Below are positions 16,843-25,074 of a stretch of 64,000 bases of DNA, in pieces. Origin of the DNA: Streptomyces populi (lineage in GTDB: Bacteria > Actinomycetota > Actinomycetes > Streptomycetales > Streptomycetaceae); contig NZ_KZ626850.1 of assembly GCF_002911015.1 (NCBI RefSeq), positions 61,042-125,041 of the forward strand, given 5' to 3'. The notes below the pieces were generated by a model. It did no database searches. It saw only the letters and a list, made by a program, of their open reading frames with translations, and was not told where the DNA came from. Numbering within the stretch: the stretch's first letter is position 1; each line of letters starts with the position of its first letter. A program made the position numbers and the translations under genes.

Positions 16843-17454
16843 ATGGATGCGCTCGTGCCCTTCGTCGTCATGTTCGGCGGCCTCGCCGCGGTCCTGGGTC
16901 TCTTCGCCCGGCTCGCCGTCCGCGTCCGCTCCAGGGGTCTCGCGGGCGGAGCCGCGAACGCGGCCCTGGCGTCCTACGAAGAGGCGTTCCGCGCCACCTC
17001 GCACGCGGCCCACGTCGAGATCCAGGTCCAGAAGGAACGCAAGGCTCTGCTCCTGTCCCCCGACGGCCACTGGGAGCCCGGTCCGGGCGGGAGAGGCCCG
17101 GCGGACCTCCGGTACCGCCGGCCGCCGGCCCGGTCCCGGCTGCGCCGCTCGCTCCGTCGCCGGGCCGGCCGCGGCGGCGGAGCCGGGCCGTGTCCAGGCT
17201 CAGGCAGCGGCCTCGTCCAGGGGGATGCCGAGCCTGCCGGCCACGGTGGTGAGGGCCGCGCCCAGGGGGAGTGCGACCCGGGTGAGCGCGTGCTGGTCGC
17301 CCCGGGTCACGTCCCGGTTGACGATCAGCACCGGCTTCCCGGCGTCGGCCGCCTGACGGACGAAGCGCAGTCCGGACATCACCGTCAGGGAGGAGCCCAG
17401 GACCAGCAGCGAGGTCGCCTCACGCACCAGCCGACGGCAGTGCTCGACCCGTGA
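16843..17454 (+). CDS. Small hypothetical protein with N-terminal membrane helix; 3' part doubtful
   Basis: ATG 16843 begins MDALVPFVVMFGGLAAVLGLFARLA, shortened here to one helix of about 20 residues. A helical stretch follows with EEAFRATSHAAHVEIQVQKERKALLLSPDGHW. The first 95-115 residues resemble a Streptomyces family of membrane-anchored unknowns that I recall as about 100 residues long. Here no stop occurs until 17454, and the last 85 codons lie antisense to the sirtuin gene. The true stop may therefore have been lost by a small indel. I trust the N-terminal part only. Confidence 0.45.
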   Translation: MDALVPFVVMFGGLAAVLGLFARLAVRVRSRGLAGGAANAALASYEEAFRATSHAAHVEIQVQKERKALLLSPDGHWEPGPGGRGPADLRYRRPPARSRLRRSLRRRAGRGGGAGPCPGSGSGLVQGDAEPAGHGGEGRAQGECDPGERVLVAPGHVPVDDQHRLPGVGRLTDEAQSGHHRQGGAQDQQRGRLTHQPTAVLDP

Positions 17455-18096
17455 CGGGGGAACGGACTCGCCGAAGAAGACCACGTCCGGCTTGAGGACG
17501 CCGCCGCAGACCGTGCACGGGACCACGTGGAAGTCCCCGACCTGCTCGTCGGTGAGGTCGGCGTCACCGTCCGGATTGACGGCGGCGGCCACCGGCGCGA
17601 AGCCCGGATTGGCCTCCTCCAGCTGCCGGGCGATCTCGCGGCGCGGGGTGCGGGCACCGCAGGAGAGGCAGACGACCCGCTCCAGGCTTCCGTGGAGTTC
17701 CACCACGTCCTGACCGTCGACGGCCTGGTGCAGTCCGTCGACGTTCTGCGTGATCACTCCCGAGAGCAGGCCGTGCCGTCCGAACGCGGCCACGGCCCGG
17801 TGCCCGTCGTTGGGGCGGGCACGGCCGAAGGTCCGCCAGCCGAGGTGACTGCGCGCCCAGTACCGCCGCCGGGCCTGAGCGGTCGCGGTGAAGTCCTGGT
17901 AGGTCATCGGGGTGTGCCGGCGCAGGCTCCCGCCCTCGCCCCGGTAGTCGGGGATGCCCGACTCCGTGGAGATGCCCGCCCCGCTGAGCACCAGCACACC
18001 GCCGGCGCTCAGCGCGGCGGCGACCGGCTCGAGATCAGTGGTGCCCGGCGGCAGGTCCCCGGAAGGGATCCAGTTCAGGGTGGGGCGCATGCGCAT
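17200..18096 (-). CDS. Sirtuin (SIR2-family NAD-dependent protein deacylase)
   Basis: The 298-aa product starts at ATG 18096, or ATG 18090 two codons later. No ribosome site is visible, so it may be leaderless. Motifs are in order: NAD-binding GAGISTESGIPDYRG near residue 36, TQNVDGLH near 119 with the catalytic His in VVELHGSLE near 137, two zinc Cys pairs (CLSC near 145 and CTVC near 197), and GSSLTV near 232. Sirtuins remove acyl groups from lysines in the cytoplasm using NAD+. It lies 68 bases downstream of the nitrobindin-like gene on the same strand and may share its transcript. Confidence 0.92.
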   Translation of the reverse strand: MRMRPTLNWIPSGDLPPGTTDLEPVAAALSAGGVLVLSGAGISTESGIPDYRGEGGSLRRHTPMTYQDFTATAQARRRYWARSHLGWRTFGRARPNDGHRAVAAFGRHGLLSGVITQNVDGLHQAVDGQDVVELHGSLERVVCLSCGARTPRREIARQLEEANPGFAPVAAAVNPDGDADLTDEQVGDFHVVPCTVCGGVLKPDVVFFGESVPPSRVEHCRRLVREATSLLVLGSSLTVMSGLRFVRQAADAGKPVLIVNRDVTRGDQHALTRVALPLGAALTTVAGRLGIPLDEAAA

Positions 18097-18164
18097 GCAT
18101 CCAGGGTACGGAAACGGCGGCACGGCGTACGGGCCGCCGCCGCGTCGGTCTCCGGCCGGGCGCC

Positions 18165-18713
18165 TCAGCCTCCGTCGGCGCGGCGAAGCCGTGCGGAGAG
18201 GTGGTGCTGCAAGGGCTGTCCGACCGCCGCCAGGTCGTGGAGGAAGTCGAGCGTGCCGGCGTCCGTGAGGGTGTACCGGCGGCGGGTGGCGGTGACCTCC
18301 TTGGCCGTGGGGGCGAGCGCCACCTGCCCGGTGGCCAGGTCCACCGCGCCGTCGGCCGCCCGGCCGACCAGGATCTCCGCGATGCCGGTCGGCTGGGTGA
18401 TCAGCGCTTCCACGCGCCCGTCGGCCTGCATCCGCCACCAGCCGCTCTCCCGGGCCGACGGGCGCAGCGGGGCGCCGTCCGCGTCCAGCAGCCAGGCACG
18501 GGCCTCGTAGTGGAGGAAGGGACGGCCGTCGTGGCCGAACGTGACCTCCTGCGCGTAGACGAATTCCTCGTCGAGCGTCGGATAGCCTCCGCGGCCCTCT
18601 CCGACCCAGGTGCCGAGCAGCCCGGTCACCGGCGCGAGCAGCGCGTGCGGCGCGGGGGTCCGGTCCGGACGGAACGCATCGGGGTACGGGTGCTTCCCGA
18701 CGGGGGCGACCAT
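18165..18713 (-). CDS. FABP-like / nitrobindin-type heme-binding beta-barrel protein
   Basis: The 182-aa product is placed at ATG 18713 because AGGAG ends 8 bases upstream; an in-frame GTG at 18722 overlaps that site. The family signature [14 protein letters not shown] is near residue 31. [20 protein letters not shown] and a C-terminal LQHHLSARL then supply the likely heme-ligand histidines. Nitrobindins (THAP4 C-terminal-like) bind ferric heme and can turn over peroxynitrite. The assignment is by motif. Upstream lies the broken gene at 18839-19130. Confidence 0.85.
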   Translation of the reverse strand: MVAPVGKHPYPDAFRPDRTPAPHALLAPVTGLLGTWVGEGRGGYPTLDEEFVYAQEVTFGHDGRPFLHYEARAWLLDADGAPLRPSARESGWWRMQADGRVEALITQPTGIAEILVGRAADGAVDLATGQVALAPTAKEVTATRRRYTLTDAGTLDFLHDLAAVGQPLQHHLSARLRRADGG

Positions 18714-18838
18714 GACATCCACTCCTGGGTTGAGGCCGGTACCGCCCGGCAGCCTAGTGGTACTCCACCCGCGGAGCGTGCTCCTTCCACCGGAGCGGCC
18801 TGTCGCCGTCGGTACCGCCCGTGCCAGGTCTCCTGTCG

Positions 18839-19130
18839 TCACCCGATCCAGCGGGCGGCGGCCTCGTAGGTCGTGGCCGGGGTGCTGTTGAACGCGATGG
18901 CCGCGTCGGGTGCGTTCCGCCGGACGAGGTCGACCACCTGCTCGAGGAGCCCGACCTGATCGTCCGAGTGCCGCAGACCACCGCCGATGGTGACGCACTC
19001 CCACGCCGTGTTCGGCGAACTCGGCCAGTCCCGCCTCGATCGCCTCGGCCACCGGCTCGGGATCCCACGGCCCGGGCACCCGGTACGGATCGAGCCCGAT
19101 GACGAGGACGCGGGGCGAGGCGGTGTCCAT
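18839..19130 (-). pseudogene. Frameshifted small-protein remnant
   Basis: One frame from ATG 19130 reads [20 protein letters not shown] and stays protein-like to about [11 protein letters not shown] different frame then continues with [15 protein letters not shown] and [20 protein letters not shown], ending ARWIG at 18839. The two halves look like one protein joined out of frame. The join lies at 18996-19004, where the same bases (GTGGGAGTG on the minus strand) encode both GVGV and the start of WECV. That suggests a deletion between short repeats. I recall the intact family as roughly 25 residues longer in the middle, but this is unverified. As it stands the gene cannot make the full protein. 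Confidence 0.7.
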
Positions 19131-19337
19131 GCGCCGACGATACGCGTCGGACTCACGCGTACGACCTGGTCATGGCGGGGGAGGAGCGGGTCCCCGCCCT
19201 CGGGCCGGATCCCGCCGCCGCCTCGCCCGCCAACCGGGCGAGGCGGCGTACGGAACGGCATGGTGCGGGGGCCCGGACGGACCTGCGGCTGGAGACTGGT
19301 GGGCCCGGCCCGACGCCGGGCAGGAACAGGAGAGAGC

Positions 19338-19931
19338 GTGGACGACCGCAGCCGCCCAGCCTCCCCGGGATCGGCGATCACCGGTGCGGAACGGAGAGCC
19401 GAAAGCCGGACCGAGGTGCTGAGCACCGCCCTCGTCGGCGTCCTCGCCTTCGCGCTCGCCTCCGGTTCGTGGCAGTGGTTCTCCACCTACCTCGGCGTCA
19501 CCCTGCTCGCACTGATCCTCGCCTTCAGCCGGCCCCCGGATCCCCTCACGGGCGGGAGGGGATCGTACGTGCGCGGTCTGGCGGCCTACTCACTGGTCGT
19601 CGGCCTGTGCGTGGCCATGGCGGTGGCGCCCGCCATGCAGCGCTGGGAGTGGCTCTTCCCGATGCCGGGCACCCGCGCCAAGTGCGCCCACCTGGGCAGT
19701 TACGCCGCACTCCACGCGCAGGCCGTCCTGAACGACCTGGCCGGTCAGGACGGCGCCGCGCTGGCGTACGCCCGGAGCGACCGGAGCGAGCACGCCGTGA
19801 ACGACTGCCTGGCGTCCACGACGACGCTCTGGCTGCCGGTGTACGCGCTGGCCGCCGCGCTGCTGGCGGCACTCGGGGCATGGCTGGTGAGCAGGAGGGG
19901 CACGAGCCGGGAGACCGCCGGGGAGCCGTGA
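19338..19931 (+). CDS. Polytopic membrane protein of unknown function (197 aa)
   Basis: GTG 19338 follows AGGAGAG at 19327. A basic and Pro-rich N-terminus precedes four hydrophobic segments: about 40-57, 62-77, 94-113 and 168-188. Between helices 3 and 4 lies an extracytoplasmic loop of about 55 residues with two Cys (RAKCAHLG and VNDCLAST), which could form a disulfide. I do not recognise a family. The next gene is convergent. Confidence 0.7.
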   Translation: MDDRSRPASPGSAITGAERRAESRTEVLSTALVGVLAFALASGSWQWFSTYLGVTLLALILAFSRPPDPLTGGRGSYVRGLAAYSLVVGLCVAMAVAPAMQRWEWLFPMPGTRAKCAHLGSYAALHAQAVLNDLAGQDGAALAYARSDRSEHAVNDCLASTTTLWLPVYALAAALLAALGAWLVSRRGTSRETAGEP

Positions 19932-19968
19932 GCGGCCGCGATCCGGCGTGCGTGGACCACCCTCCCGT

Positions 19969-21465
19969 TCAGCCGCGCCGGACCGCTCCCTCCGCGTCGC
20001 CGTCCTCGAAGCCCCGCCGGACCGTTGCCGAGGCCCGTTCCGGCTCGGGGTGGGCCTGGCGTACGCGCAGGTCGGCGACGGCCAGCAGCAGTGCGATCAC
20101 GCTCATCCCGACGGCGGTGAGCAGCCCGAGCTGAATCGCCGTGACGGAGCGGCCGTGGTGGGCCTGGTGGGCGAAGTACACCGCGCCCACCACCGCGATC
20201 CCGGCCGCCGAACCGATGCGCTGCCCCGTTTGCAGCACTCCGCCGGCCGCACCGGCGCGGTTCACGGGGACGCGGGTGAGCGTGAGCGTCGTGTTGGGGG
20301 AGACCGTGAGGCCCGAGCCGAGCCCGCCGACGACCATGGGCAGGGCCGTGGCCCAACCGACGCTCTCCAGGGGCACCAGCTGCACCGCCACGACCACCCC
20401 GAGCAGCCCCGCCACCACCAGGAGGAGGCCGAAGACGACCAGCCTGCGTCCGTGGCGCATCACCAGCTTGCCCCCGACGGCGGCGCCGACCGCGGACGCG
20501 GCGGCGAAGGGCAGCACCGAGACGCCGGCCGCCAGCGCGCTGTATCCCGCCGTGTTCTGAAGGAACAGGGAGTAGACGAAGAAGACCGTCGTGAAGCCCG
20601 CGAAGTAGGTCAGGCTGATCAGGGAACCGAGCGTGAAGGAACGCAGGGAGAACAGGTCCAGATCGACCAGTGGAGCCCGCCCGCGAAATTTCTGGCGCCG
20701 CTCCCACCCCCAGAACGCGATCAGCAGCAGTGCGCCCACCGGCAGCAGGGCCCACTTCAGCCGTCCGCTCCACTGCTGCTCCTGAACCAGCGGCAGCATG
20801 AGCGCGAGCACGGCGGTGCCGAGGAGCAGCACGCCGAACGGGTCGAACTCCTCCCGCCTGCCCGTCGACGGGAAGCGGGGCAGCAGCCGCAGTCCCGCGG
20901 CGAGCGCGGCCACCCCGATGGGCAGGTTGACGAAGAACACCCAGCGCCAGCCGTCGTCGGTGCCGACGGCGTCGATCAGCACACCGCCCACCAGGGGGCC
21001 GGCCGCCGTCGAGATCCCGATGACACTGCCCAGCAGGCCGAACGCCTTGGCCCGTTCGGCTCCCTGGAACATCTGCTGGATCAGCCCCGAGGTCTGCGGG
21101 GCGACCATGCCCGCCGCCGCGCCCTGGACCAGCCGGAACAGCACCAGCCAGGAGGCGCTGGGCGCGAGACCGCACGCCCCCGAGGACAGGGTGAACAGGG
21201 CCAGCCCCACCAGGAAGGACTGCCGCCGCCCGCGCATGTCGCCCAGTCGGCCCGCCGGGACGAGCACCAGCCCGAAGGTCAGGGCGTACCCGGAGACCAC
21301 CCAGGACTGGGCGGCCTCGGAGGCGGCCAGCCCGTGTTCCATCGAGGGCAGCGCCACGTTCACGATCGAGGTGTCGAGCAGCGAGATGAAGCCCGCCGTC
21401 AGACAGACGGCGAGCGCCTTCCACCGCCGTTGGTCGGGGGCGGGCGGGGCTTGGACAGTGGTCAT
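19969..21465 (-). CDS. MFS drug exporter, DHA2 (EmrB/QacA) family
   Basis: The 498-aa product starts at ATG 21465. It has about 14 hydrophobic segments. Helix 1 reads ALAVCLTAGFISLLDTSIVNVALP, shortened here to the DHA2 signature LDTSIVNVALP, and PAGRLGDMRGRR follows as the loop 2-3 motif. Such proteins export hydrophobic or cationic compounds using the proton gradient. The promoter must lie in the 260-base gap it shares with the divergent phosphoesterase gene, and no regulator gene is adjacent. Confidence 0.92.
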   Translation of the reverse strand: MTTVQAPPAPDQRRWKALAVCLTAGFISLLDTSIVNVALPSMEHGLAASEAAQSWVVSGYALTFGLVLVPAGRLGDMRGRRQSFLVGLALFTLSSGACGLAPSASWLVLFRLVQGAAAGMVAPQTSGLIQQMFQGAERAKAFGLLGSVIGISTAAGPLVGGVLIDAVGTDDGWRWVFFVNLPIGVAALAAGLRLLPRFPSTGRREEFDPFGVLLLGTAVLALMLPLVQEQQWSGRLKWALLPVGALLLIAFWGWERRQKFRGRAPLVDLDLFSLRSFTLGSLISLTYFAGFTTVFFVYSLFLQNTAGYSALAAGVSVLPFAAASAVGAAVGGKLVMRHGRRLVVFGLLLVVAGLLGVVVAVQLVPLESVGWATALPMVVGGLGSGLTVSPNTTLTLTRVPVNRAGAAGGVLQTGQRIGSAAGIAVVGAVYFAHQAHHGRSVTAIQLGLLTAVGMSVIALLLAVADLRVRQAHPEPERASATVRRGFEDGDAEGAVRRG

Positions 21466-21726
21466 GAGGTCACGCTAAGCAACCATCCCGTCCGGCGCAT
21501 GCCAGGGAGCCGTTCCGCGTGCGCCGCGGCCGCCAGGGCGGGCCCGGGAGCAGCGGCCCGGGAGCGGTACATGGCGATGACGCAACTCGCCCGGTGCGCA
21601 GTTGACTTGGCGTGCCGTACGGGTACTCTTCCAGGCTTGCCGGACCCCCGGTCGCCGCCGCGGACCGCTGAACGCACCGGGCTCCGTCCGGCCGAGGAGG
21701 CCCCAGCCGTCAGGAGGAAGGCACCG

Positions 21727-22539
21727 ATGGCCGACGCCGACGTCGAACTGCACGGGCCCGCGGACTGGGAGGGGCCGCCCCGCCGGTACGGTCCCGTCGC
21801 CCGGGTCGCCGTGCTCTCCGACGTGCACGCCAACGTCCCCGCCCTCGACGCGGTGCTCGCCGAACCGGACGTCGCCGCGGCCGACCTCGTCGTCCTGTGC
21901 GGCGATCTGACCTGGGGGCCACAGCCCCAGGAGACGTACGAACGGATCGTCGCGCTGGGTGAACGTGCCCTGTGCGTACGCGGCAACGCCGACCGCTACG
22001 CCGCACGGATCGGCACGGCGGCGCGGACCGCCGACACCCCGCGGCAGGCGTGGATCGCCGCACGGCACTCGCCCGGGGCGATCGCCTTCCTCGGCCGTCT
22101 CCCCTTCGGGGTCGTCGTCGAGGTCGACGGACTCGGACCGGCGCACTTCTGCCACGGCTCACCGCGCAGCGACCACGAACTGGTCACGCCGGGGACACCG
22201 CCCGAGCGGTTCGCGGAGCTGTCCGCGGCCGTCGACGCGGCGGTCCTGGTCACCGGACACGCGCACCTCCAGTTCGACCGCGCCGTGGCGGGCCTGCGCA
22301 GCGTGAACCCGGGCAGCGTCGGGCTGCCGTACCACACCGGCGAACCGGGCACCGCGTACTGGGCGCTGCTGGGCCCAGGCGTCCGGCTCAGGACCACCCG
22401 CTACGACGTCGAGGACGCCGTGGCGCGCGCCCACCGGGCCGCCGACCCGGAGGCGGACCGCTACGCGGACACCCTCATGAACGCACCCGATCCGGAAGAG
22501 ATCGTCGTGGAGGCGGAGAGGCTGATCTTCGTGAATTGA
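21727..22539 (+). CDS. Calcineurin-like metallophosphoesterase
   Basis: The 270-aa product starts at ATG 21727 after AGGAGGAAGG at 21711-21720. The dinuclear-metal motifs are clear: SDVHANVPALDAVL near residue 36, CGDLTWGP near 59, RGNADRY near 83, CHGSPRSDHE near 141, and TGHAHLQFDR near 175 followed by NPGSVGLP. This is the YfcE/MJ0936-like group of small cytoplasmic phosphodiesterases. The natural substrate is unknown. The gene ends 39 bases from the convergent barstar-domain gene. Confidence 0.88.
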   Translation: MADADVELHGPADWEGPPRRYGPVARVAVLSDVHANVPALDAVLAEPDVAAADLVVLCGDLTWGPQPQETYERIVALGERALCVRGNADRYAARIGTAARTADTPRQAWIAARHSPGAIAFLGRLPFGVVVEVDGLGPAHFCHGSPRSDHELVTPGTPPERFAELSAAVDAAVLVTGHAHLQFDRAVAGLRSVNPGSVGLPYHTGEPGTAYWALLGPGVRLRTTRYDVEDAVARAHRAADPEADRYADTLMNAPDPEEIVVEAERLIFVN

Positions 22540-22578
22540 TCCACGCGGCCGTGGGCTCGGCGCGGAACCGACCGGTCG

Positions 22579-23394
22579 TCACCGGAGGACGACGCTCACG
22601 CCCCGTTCCTCGAGGATCTCCAGGAGCAGGTCGAACAGCACGACCTCGCGGTCGATGGAGGACACGCGCTCCGCCAGTCGTGTCCGGGCCTCGGCCGAGT
22701 GATCCCAGTGCAAGGTGAACGGAGTGGTGGCGCCCCAGCCGCCGCGCAGGCAGTCGTCCAGAGCGTCCAGGTTCCAGCCGAAGTATCCGCCGGGCCCGTT
22801 GACGGCCTCGCCGATCGCGCAGTGGAAGCTGTCCTTGTCGACGATGTGCCGACCGTCGATGGTGAACACCCGCCCCGCCCGAGCGTTCGGCTTTCCCCGG
22901 TGCCGGTACCCCCGGGACCACAGCGCCACCGACAGCCACGCGTGCCTGTCCTCGGGGGCGAGTCCGTGCCACATGCCGGTGCGGTCCAGCCGGCCGGCGC
23001 GGACCAGGTCCCACACGGCCTCCGCCCCGGGCAGGGCGTTCTCGCACCACAGTGTCACCGTGAGGTCGACGAGGCCGGCTCCACGGGTGGAAGGCCTGAC
23101 GTCGACGACGGTGACCTCGCCCACGAAGTAGGACCCCATGGTGACACCGTCGCCGTCGAGGAGCTCGAACCAGGCGTTCCCCGCCAGGGCGCGACGGCTG
23201 CCGACGTGCCGGACTCTCTTCAGCAGGCCCCCTTGCGGGAGGCAGCCCGCGAGGCGTACCCGGCGCGCGCCCTCCTCGTCCGGAAGAGGCGTGAAGAACC
23301 CCTCGGCCTCCTGGGCGGAACCCCAGAAGTCGTCGTCCACCTCGTCCGAGGCCAGCGCGTACCTCCGTCCTTCGACGGTCGAGGTACCGGTCAT
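22579..23394 (-). CDS. Hypothetical protein with C-terminal barstar-like domain
   Basis: The 271-aa product starts at ATG 23394, overlapping the upstream nucleotidyltransferase stop by 4 bases (ATGA). The N-terminal 180 residues form an unassigned beta-rich region. About residues 185-260 match the barstar fold: TIDGRHIVDKDSFHCAIGEA, then GYFGWNLDALDDCL, then WGATTPFTLHW. The FGWNLDALDDCL element is the barnase-inhibitor signature. Barstar domains bind RNases, but in Streptomyces they also occur in proteins without a barnase nearby, and no barnase gene is in view. The coupling to a nucleotidyltransferase suggests they function together. Confidence 0.8.
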   Translation of the reverse strand: MTGTSTVEGRRYALASDEVDDDFWGSAQEAEGFFTPLPDEEGARRVRLAGCLPQGGLLKRVRHVGSRRALAGNAWFELLDGDGVTMGSYFVGEVTVVDVRPSTRGAGLVDLTVTLWCENALPGAEAVWDLVRAGRLDRTGMWHGLAPEDRHAWLSVALWSRGYRHRGKPNARAGRVFTIDGRHIVDKDSFHCAIGEAVNGPGGYFGWNLDALDDCLRGGWGATTPFTLHWDHSAEARTRLAERVSSIDREVVLFDLLLEILEERGVSVVLR

Positions 23395-24233
23395 CCGGCG
23401 AGCTCCTCGCACACCTCGGCCACCAGTTTGTCGGCGGCGTCGAGCGCGGCGGCGAGCGTCTTCGGAGTGGTGCCGAGCGCGGAGAGCAGCGCGTGGGCCC
23501 GTCCGGCGAAGTCCGCGGGAGCGCCGGGGAGTTCTCCCGCGGCCCGCACCGCGTCCTTCTCGTTGAGCACCCAGTGCCCGGCCCGGGCGTGGAGCGCGTG
23601 CACGAGGAGCCCGACCGCGCGGAAGAGGCAGCCGGAGACGTAGAAGGTGTCGCCGCGGGCCGCTCCCTTGCGAGCGCAGGCCAGGACGAACGGCGCCTCC
23701 CACCGCGCGTTCTCGACGAGCGCTGCGCGCAGGGGCTCCGGATAGAGACGTGTCCGTTCCCGCAGGGTCCGAAGCTCGCCGCCGGGGTCGGCGAGGACGC
23801 GGCCCAGGGCCACCTCACCGGCATAGGAGTGGGAGTACACACCCAGGGGATGGCCGGGCTGGGTGCCGATCTCGAAGCGTCCGGCCCGGCACTGCCGCCA
23901 GACGTGGTGCACCCGGTCCATGTCGCGGTAGATCCAGTCGACGCGGTGGCCGTCGACGGTCAGCCAGCCGCCGCCGTCCACCCATGGTCCCCAGCCGCCC
24001 GGTTCGGTGACCTCCACCGGCCCGCCGGTCAGCTCGGCCGCCAGCAGGCGCAGGGCGGCGGTGTCCAGCGGTGGCCGGTAGTACAGGCCCAGGTCGTAGT
24101 CGGAACCGGGGCTGTGCGTACCCCTGGCGCGGCTGCCTCCCAGGCATACCCCGACGACGCCGTCGACTTCGACCAACCGGTCCGCGATCTCCACCAAGCG
24201 CTCCACGGGCCACAGTCTGCGGGGACGGATCAC
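23391..24233 (-). CDS. Nucleotidyltransferase-domain protein
   Basis: The 280-aa product starts at GTG 24233; a GTG at 24206 is an alternative start. The pol-beta NTase signature is near the N-terminus: CLGGSRARG at 30-38 followed by SDYDLGL at 44-50, supplying two of the three metal Asp residues. A third is likely in VDWIYRD near 120. The C-terminal half is helical, as in aminoglycoside and MNT-type nucleotidyltransferases. It could modify a small molecule, a tRNA or a protein with NMP. It is translationally coupled to the barstar-domain gene. Confidence 0.82.
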   Translation of the reverse strand: MIRPRRLWPVERLVEIADRLVEVDGVVGVCLGGSRARGTHSPGSDYDLGLYYRPPLDTAALRLLAAELTGGPVEVTEPGGWGPWVDGGGWLTVDGHRVDWIYRDMDRVHHVWRQCRAGRFEIGTQPGHPLGVYSHSYAGEVALGRVLADPGGELRTLRERTRLYPEPLRAALVENARWEAPFVLACARKGAARGDTFYVSGCLFRAVGLLVHALHARAGHWVLNEKDAVRAAGELPGAPADFAGRAHALLSALGTTPKTLAAALDAADKLVAEVCEELAG

Positions 24234-24279
24234 CGGCCGCGACCGATTTATCCGGCCCCCGCGTCCGGACCGCTCGTCC

Positions 24280-24462
24280 TCACAACAGGCCGAGCCGGGC
24301 CAGGTCGAAGTGCTCGTCGGTCAGGCTCTCGTACCCGTGCTCGGCCGCGAAGGCGAGGATGCGCGCGAGGGGAGTACCCGGAGCCGGTGGCTCGGTGGCC
24401 AGTTCGAAGCCGGTGACCTGAAGGGCGAACGCGAGATCCGGATCGGGGTGTTCTTCGGACAT
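24280..24462 (-). CDS. Small acidic hypothetical protein (60 aa)
   Basis: ATG 24462 begins MSEEHPDPDLAFALQVTGFE, and the chain ends DEHFDLARLGLL. The composition is acidic and helical with no cysteine, signal peptide or membrane helix. Codon third positions are strongly G/C-biased, as in real Streptomyces genes. It lies 46 bases upstream of the nucleotidyltransferase gene on the same strand and may be the first gene of that unit. I do not recognise it. Confidence 0.55.
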   Translation of the reverse strand: MSEEHPDPDLAFALQVTGFELATEPPAPGTPLARILAFAAEHGYESLTDEHFDLARLGLL

Positions 24463-24565
24463 GATCGTCAGACTAGACGAGCGGTGTCCCGTCCCGACGG
24501 GCCAGGTCCCCGGCGGTGTGACGAACGGTTCGTGACGTGATCGGCCTTCGTGATGATGGATCGCT

Positions 24566-24616
24566 ACGCAAAATATTGCGCTTCTTGCGCTCGCTTGCGT
24601 GGTGGGTGACGCAAGG
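24566..24616. promoter_or_regulatory. Upstream TTGCG repeat cluster (candidate operator)
   Basis: Within 51 bases there are ACGCAAAATATTGCG, CTTGCG twice (…TTCTTGCGCTCGCTTGCG…) and an inverted GACGCAAG. The elements occur in direct and inverted orientation roughly one helical turn apart. The same AATATTGCG core recurs at 24904-24912. This resembles repeated TTGCA-type operators described for maltose/starch regulators (MalR/Reg1) of Streptomyces. The identity of the regulator is inferred. Confidence 0.5.
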
Positions 24617-24891
24617 CTTCGAGTGGCGCGTGCGGGTGTCGGGGGCGGCTGGTGCCCGTGTGGGCGAAGCCCCCCTCTCCTGACGGGCGGCGGGAGTCTT
24701 TCGTCAAGTGGGGTAAGGGGGTTGGCTCCGGAGGGGTGGAGGCTCAGGGGTGTCCCTCTGGTTTCCCTTGCCTCTGTGGACCTCGTGTGTTGACCCCGTC
24801 GTCGGTGCGCCGACCGTGCGCGTCATGCCGTCGGCGTTGGAGTGCGGGTGTTGATGGTGAAACTTGTAGCGTCCTGGCCGTAGACGTGCTC

Positions 24892-24935
24892 GCATTGCTC
24901 TGCAATATTGCGATGAAACAATGCAAGAAGCTGCG
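24892..24935. promoter_or_regulatory. Proximal TTGC repeat cluster (candidate operator)
   Basis: GCATTGC, TGCAATATTGCG and ATGCAAGAAGCTGCG are packed in 44 bases and share AATATTGCG with the upstream cluster. The site is followed by TATAAC at 24936-24941, a good -10 candidate. That would place a bound repressor across or just upstream of the promoter. Confidence 0.5.
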
Positions 24936-25074
24936 TATAACTCTCCGTCGGGAATCTTGCGTCCCGCGCGGACAGCTCTTGCCGATCTGTCGTACCGCGC
25001 CACCGCTCTGCCCAGGAACGAGCCGACCCCGCCGCCCCTCCGGCGCGCGAACCTCCGCAGGGAGTGAACCCCGC

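Larger units (their letters stand above)
24463..25074. other. Long regulatory region upstream of the GH87 glucanase
   Basis: No gene is convincing in 612 bases. The region is clearly more A/T-rich than its neighbours and has two clusters of TTGCG/TTGCA repeats, listed separately. The second cluster is about 140-180 bases before the GH87 start. A long 5' leader with a Shine-Dalgarno GGGAG at about 25060 is implied. Confidence 0.6.

Noticed and set aside
22579..24233. Aminoglycoside resistance locus
   Set aside because: The nucleotidyltransferase has the general pol-beta signature only, and the coupled barstar-domain gene does not fit a resistance cassette.
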